From SG8-41 sp036397875 (GTDB lineage Bacteria; Pseudomonadota; Gammaproteobacteria; Burkholderiales; SG8-41): 5,801 bases of DNA. The notes under the pieces were generated by a model. That model was not told where the DNA came from and made no database searches. It worked only from the letters and a program-made list of their open reading frames with translations. Below, in pieces: positions 5,323 through 5,801 of the stretch; position 1 is the first letter of the stretch, and every line of letters starts with the position of its first letter. The stretch covers positions 1-5,801 of the forward strand of contig DASWIC010000088.1 in assembly GCA_036397875.1 (NCBI GenBank), given 5' to 3'. Position numbers and translations under genes: made by a program.

Positions 5323-5801
5323 CTACGTGGCCTCCGGCGCGGAGGTGCCCGCGGCGGCCCGCGCCAGGCGGTCGTTGATCGCCGCCCACTCGGGCGCCCG
5401 CGGCGGCCGCTCTACGAGGATCGTGTCGCAGCCGGCATCGTCGAGCCGGCGCAGGCTGGCGTAAAGCGCGTGGGCATAGCCGGCCGCATCGCGCGGCGCC
5501 CCGGCCCACGTCACGCCCGCGAGGAGCGGCCGCGCCTCCCCGAGTGCGAGCGCCGCGACTTTCCGGCCCTGCCGCACGAGCGTCATCGCGAGCTCGACCA
5601 GCAGGTCCCCCTCGACGACGGTGAGCGGCGTTCGCGGCGCGTAATGCGCGGCCAGCGTTCCCGGCGCCCGCGGCGCGCCGGCATCCGGGGCAGCGAGCCG
5701 AACGCCCAGCGTCCGCTCGATCTCGGCCACGGTGATCCAGCCGGGGCGCAGCAGCACGGGCGCGCCGCCGGACAGGTCCACGATGGCGGACTCGATGCCG
5801 A
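5323..5801 (-). CDS. Threonylcarbamoyl-AMP synthase (Sua5/YwlC/TsaC family), C-terminal part; start outside the window
   Basis: Family members make L-threonylcarbamoyl-AMP from threonine, bicarbonate and ATP, the first step of N6-threonylcarbamoyladenosine (t6A) formation at position 37 of ANN-decoding tRNAs, in the cytoplasm. About 158 codons are visible to the TAG at 5323. The visible part begins with GIESAIVDLSGGAPVLLRPG, matching the end of the YrdC domain (usually G-V-E-S-T-V-V-D with LRPG). It continues through the linker APRAPGTLAAHYAPRTPL, which matches the Sua5 linker pattern PG-x4-HYAP, into an Ala/Leu-rich Sua5 domain. This makes it a long Sua5-type protein rather than the short TsaC form. 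A GTG at 5781 sits inside the conserved ESAIVD motif and is not the start. About 170-190 N-terminal residues, including most of the catalytic domain, are beyond 5801. The 447-bp gap to tctB argues for a separate transcript. Confidence 0.9.
   Translation of the reverse strand, partial: GIESAIVDLSGGAPVLLRPGWITVAEIERTLGVRLAAPDAGAPRAPGTLAAHYAPRTPLTVVEGDLLVELAMTLVRQGRKVAALALGEARPLLAGVTWAGAPRDAAGYAHALYASLRRLDDAGCDTILVERPPRAPEWAAINDRLARAAAGTSAPEAT

Noticed and set aside
4808..5464. Plus-strand open frame across the intergenic region between tctB and the Sua5-type gene
   Set aside because: It overlaps both flanking minus-strand genes, has low-complexity Pro/Gly/Arg/Ser content from the palindromic repeat region, and lacks any known domain.
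1..5801. Mobile elements, CRISPR arrays, tRNA or rRNA genes
   Set aside because: No transposase or integrase motifs, no regularly spaced repeats, and no tRNA-like cloverleaf with a T-loop motif were seen on reading both strands.

Overview
The window is GC-rich, with tightly packed genes and strongly GC-biased third codon positions. Its gene set (crotonase-family enzyme, Kup potassium transporter, TctB/TctA tripartite tricarboxylate transporter subunits, Sua5-type tRNA-modification enzyme) fits a proteobacterium. A betaproteobacterium (Burkholderiales-like) is the best guess, because stand-alone tctBA pairs are common there. That placement is an inference from gene content, not a proof.

Layout: (1) 1-744, plus strand: the 3' part of an enoyl-CoA hydratase/isomerase family gene that begins before the window. 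(2) 741-2630, minus strand: a complete kup gene that converges on the first gene. Their two stop codons share the palindrome CTAG, so there is no intergenic space between them. (3) 2631-2908: a 278-bp gap with a kup leader (a strong hairpin just before the start codon, plus a dyad further up) and a clear intrinsic terminator for the next unit. (4) 2909-4875, minus strand: the two-gene unit tctB-tctA, spaced by 2 bp, with both membrane subunits of a TTT transporter. No binding-protein gene (tctC/bug) lies in the window. (5) 4876-5322: a 447-bp gap holding the tctBA leader, with hairpins, tiny ORFs and direct repeats, and then a degenerate palindromic element of the dispersed intergenic type. 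(6) 5323-5801, minus strand: the C-terminal half of a Sua5/TsaC-type threonylcarbamoyl-AMP synthase whose start lies outside the window.

The genes do not form one pathway. They are four separate units: acyl-CoA metabolism, K+ uptake, uptake of an organic (probably carboxylate) anion, and t6A tRNA modification. I found no sign of a mobile element, CRISPR array, RNA gene or undescribed multi-gene system. The more interesting points are in non-coding DNA: the kup leader hairpin that ends 10 nt before a GTG start with no free Shine-Dalgarno, the structured tctBA leader, and the loss of the second catalytic glutamate in the crotonase-family protein.
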